54,788 bases of DNA, taken from NCBI GenBank assembly GCA_027459625.1, contig DAIDHP010000027.1, positions 1 through 54,788 on the forward strand, read 5' to 3'. Positions within the stretch are counted from its first letter, which is position 1; each line of letters starts with the position of its first letter. Of this stretch, positions 53,167 to 54,788 are shown in pieces. The notes below the pieces were generated by a model that worked only from the letters and a program-made list of their open reading frames with translations, was not told where the DNA came from and did not search any database. The DNA is from Chthonomonadales bacterium. Its GTDB lineage: Bacteria; Armatimonadota; Chthonomonadetes; Chthonomonadales; CAJBBX01. The translations under genes and the position numbers were made by a program.

Positions 53167-54153
53167 AGAGGTAATTGCAAAATTCCGTTTTTCTTGAAAT
53201 CCCAATTGGCAAAAATCATTTCGACGCCCGTTAATAGCTAAAATCGGGCGCTGAAATCCAAATCAACCGTCTTTCACGTGCGTTTTAGTGATTACAAGAC
53301 GAACTCAACCTCCCATCCTTTTCGGAATGGTTTTACGGGATGTATTCAACTCATCGGACAAACCACCCGCGCATCATCCGCTGAAAACACGTATCAACTG
53401 ATCGGCGAACAATGCGATGACGGCGAAGATGATGCATAAATGCACCTTCTCATAAGTGCGATACCAAATCGTCCGCAACCCGAAATCATCCTTCAATCGT
53501 CCGTTTCCGCATTCCGCAGTGGTGCGCTCATTGTATCGTCGCTGCGATCCGGCTCCATCGACTCAACAGCGCCTCCGCGACGCCTGTTACTCTTCACGAT
53601 GACGACATGACCCAAACTTTCGCAGACCTTTTTGATCGGCTCGGCATCATACGCCGCATCCATAAGATCGTAAAACGAAGTCACCTTTCTCGCTGTCATT
53701 TTAGCCATCGGTATGGCCAACTGATCGAAAACAAGTTTTCTCATAACTGTCATGAACCGAAGCGTAGGTCGTCACCGCAGTCAGAGGTAATATGTTGTCC
53801 GCCCAGTCGATATGAAGCCTGTATCCTATCCACCAGTGCATGTGCCCCTGGAGTTGAGCTTGGCTCTCGCGTCGAAGGAGTAAGACAACTCCGACAAGGA
53901 TTCCTCCGGCGTCCGATCCAAGCGCTTCTCCACGGAGATTACGTCCATGATGGCGACCAGGCGTTTCTCCTCCTCCGTAAGATGGGGCTCTACGACCTGC
54001 TCCATGAAAGGAATGAGTGATATTTGCAATGTGCTCCAGTAATCCGATAAAATAATCATGCGCGGGTTCCCCTTGAATGTTTTCAGTTTTCACTATTATA
54101 TTCACCGGAAACCCGCGTAATTCCTGCATCATTTTTATTTTGCAATTACCTCT
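53167..54153. mobile_element. Decayed insertion sequence with 17-bp inverted ends
   Basis: AGAGGTAATTGCAAAAT at 53167-53183 is the inverse complement of 54137-54153. The 987-base unit holds one transposase, broken into several frames. The ends match the MITE-like element at 41570-41656, which looks like its non-autonomous derivative. No target duplication is clear. Confidence 0.75.
53374..54059 (-). pseudogene. DDE transposase, frameshifted (IS4/IS5-like)
   Basis: Reading the minus strand gives, in order and over at least three frames, EQVVEPHLTEEEKRLVAIMD, then HWWIGYRLHIDWAD, then TSFYDLMDAAYDAE with LGHVVIVKSNRRRG, then YNERTTAECGNGRLKDDFG and finally ALFADQLIRVFSG. These are the usual landmarks of DDE transposases, with Asp in the first two and Glu in the third. 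Frame changes fall near 53830, 53740 and 53560, so no active enzyme is made. Confidence 0.8.
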
Positions 54154-54197
54154 AAATACTTCGTTTTTTGAAATTCATTCTAACCCAACACATAACA
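54154..54197. other. Short gap
   Basis: Nothing seen between the IS right end and RHS fragment C. Confidence 0.4.
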
Positions 54198-54788
54198 TTA
54201 CCAACTTTGATAAATATCCTCTGCACCCTCATACATAAGCCATCCTCCAACAATTGCACCCCACATCATTAAAAATGGATTCCTTGTTTCTGCAGAAGAA
54301 CCTATCACTACAACTCCACCATACATTATAGAACCACCTTCTAATGTTCCTCCGAATCCATACCAGAAACTTTTTGGTTCCGAATGATATTTAATTTCTC
54401 CGCCAATAAATCCAGTAAGTCCTATTCCATATGCTGGTGTAAATGCATCACCAAATCCCCATTTTTTAAAAAAATCAGTTTCGAATATTTTCTGAATAGA
54501 ATCAAAAGGGTTATTCCCGCTAGTATCCATTATATTGATAGGACAATCCCAGCAGTACACATAGGCCAGTTGGCTTAGGTCCGTGTCCCTGGTCAGGAAA
54601 CTTCCCGTAGCCGGGTCGTAGTATCTAGCACCAACCTGCATGATCCCAGCATCCCCGTCGCAGCGGTAACCCGACGTGGCTCCGAACTGATAGGGGGAAC
54701 CCGTTGATCCGGATGTGGCGACCGTGTTCCCGTACCCGTCGTAAGTGGCGGCGGCGGTCACAACTCCCGATGCGTTCGTGAAGGTTCT
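54198..54788 (-). CDS. RHS core fragment C with a distinct tip (continues past the window)
   Basis: The frame is open to the window edge. GTG 54761 is the first internal start. Core motifs repeat those of fragment B, including TAAATYDGYGNTVATSGS and DPATGSFLTRDTDLSQLAY. The tip after TSGNNP differs completely from B: it is Gly-rich (YGIGLTGFIGGEIKYH, then WYGFGGTLEGGSIMYGG) and about 110 residues. Tip swapping behind a conserved core is the signature of polymorphic RHS toxins. Confidence 0.7.
   Translation of the reverse strand, partial: RTFTNASGVVTAAATYDGYGNTVATSGSTGSPYQFGATSGYRCDGDAGIMQVGARYYDPATGSFLTRDTDLSQLAYVYCWDCPINIMDTSGNNPFDSIQKIFETDFFKKWGFGDAFTPAYGIGLTGFIGGEIKYHSEPKSFWYGFGGTLEGGSIMYGGVVVIGSSAETRNPFLMMWGAIVGGWLMYEGAEDIYQSW

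Noticed and set aside
1-54788. CRISPR arrays and tRNA genes
   Set aside because: I looked for regularly spaced direct repeats and for tRNA T-arm-like GGTTCGA segments. The hits I saw were isolated and had no cloverleaf context or spacing.

Overview
The window reads as chromosomal DNA of a diderm bacterium with many secreted carbohydrate-active proteins. An outer membrane is implied by a secreted beta-barrel-like protein ending in Phe and by a Wza-type export protein. Small PilA-like prepilins, a fused GDP-mannose pyrophosphorylase/phosphomannomutase, Tat-exported proteins and several secreted glycosidases are a mix I associate with Armatimonadota-like bacteria. That assignment is an inference from gene content at about even confidence. 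No rRNA, tRNA or CRISPR array was seen.

Layout. 1-2946: a glycoside-hydrolase-like gene that runs off the left edge and is broken by a frameshift. 2953-4960: an SMP-30 lactonase-like protein and two paralogous prepilins (minus strand). 5222-8559: a membrane protein, the GDP-mannose pyrophosphorylase fusion and a small CPxCG protein (plus). 8706-12929: an alpha-L-rhamnosidase-like enzyme and an ADP-ribosylglycohydrolase-family protein (minus). 13019-17112: the conserved operon rpsB-tsf-pyrH-frr-uppS (minus). 17474-24926: a very large SLBB export protein, gmd, fcl and a Wzz-like chain-length protein (plus). 25035-36283: an exopolysaccharide cluster on the minus strand with a Wzx flippase, glycosyltransferases, a Wzy-like polymerase, a methyltransferase, a WcaF-like acetyltransferase and the priming sugar transferase. 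37019-38638: two FkbM methyltransferases. 38672-41076: a beta-barrel-like protein and a diguanylate cyclase. 41698-47291: an alpha-L-fucosidase, CysC, a sulfotransferase, rpsU and another glycosyltransferase. 47447-50782: a 35-residue membrane peptide, a Tat-exported protein and a frameshifted PQQ-type beta-propeller gene. 50983-54788: three partial RHS core copies with different C-terminal tips, small membrane proteins, and IS debris.

How the parts may work together. The fused pyrophosphorylase supplies GDP-mannose. Gmd and Fcl convert it to GDP-L-fucose. The priming transferase and glycosyltransferases would build a repeat unit that Wzx flips, the Wzy-like protein polymerises, the Wzz-like protein sizes and the SLBB protein exports. 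WcaF, the FkbM proteins and CysC plus the sulfotransferase could add acetyl, methyl and sulfate groups. The simplest reading is a sulfated, fucose-containing exopolysaccharide made next to an encoded fucosidase and rhamnosidase. The diguanylate cyclase could control it.

The right end is accessory DNA. The RHS fragments look like orphan polymorphic-toxin cassettes with downstream membrane proteins that could be immunity factors. A 15-17 bp terminal repeat, AGGTAATTGCAAAAT, bounds a decayed IS here and a short MITE-like element near 41.6 kb, and it recurs singly at three other places, once exactly at the stop codon of the propeller gene.
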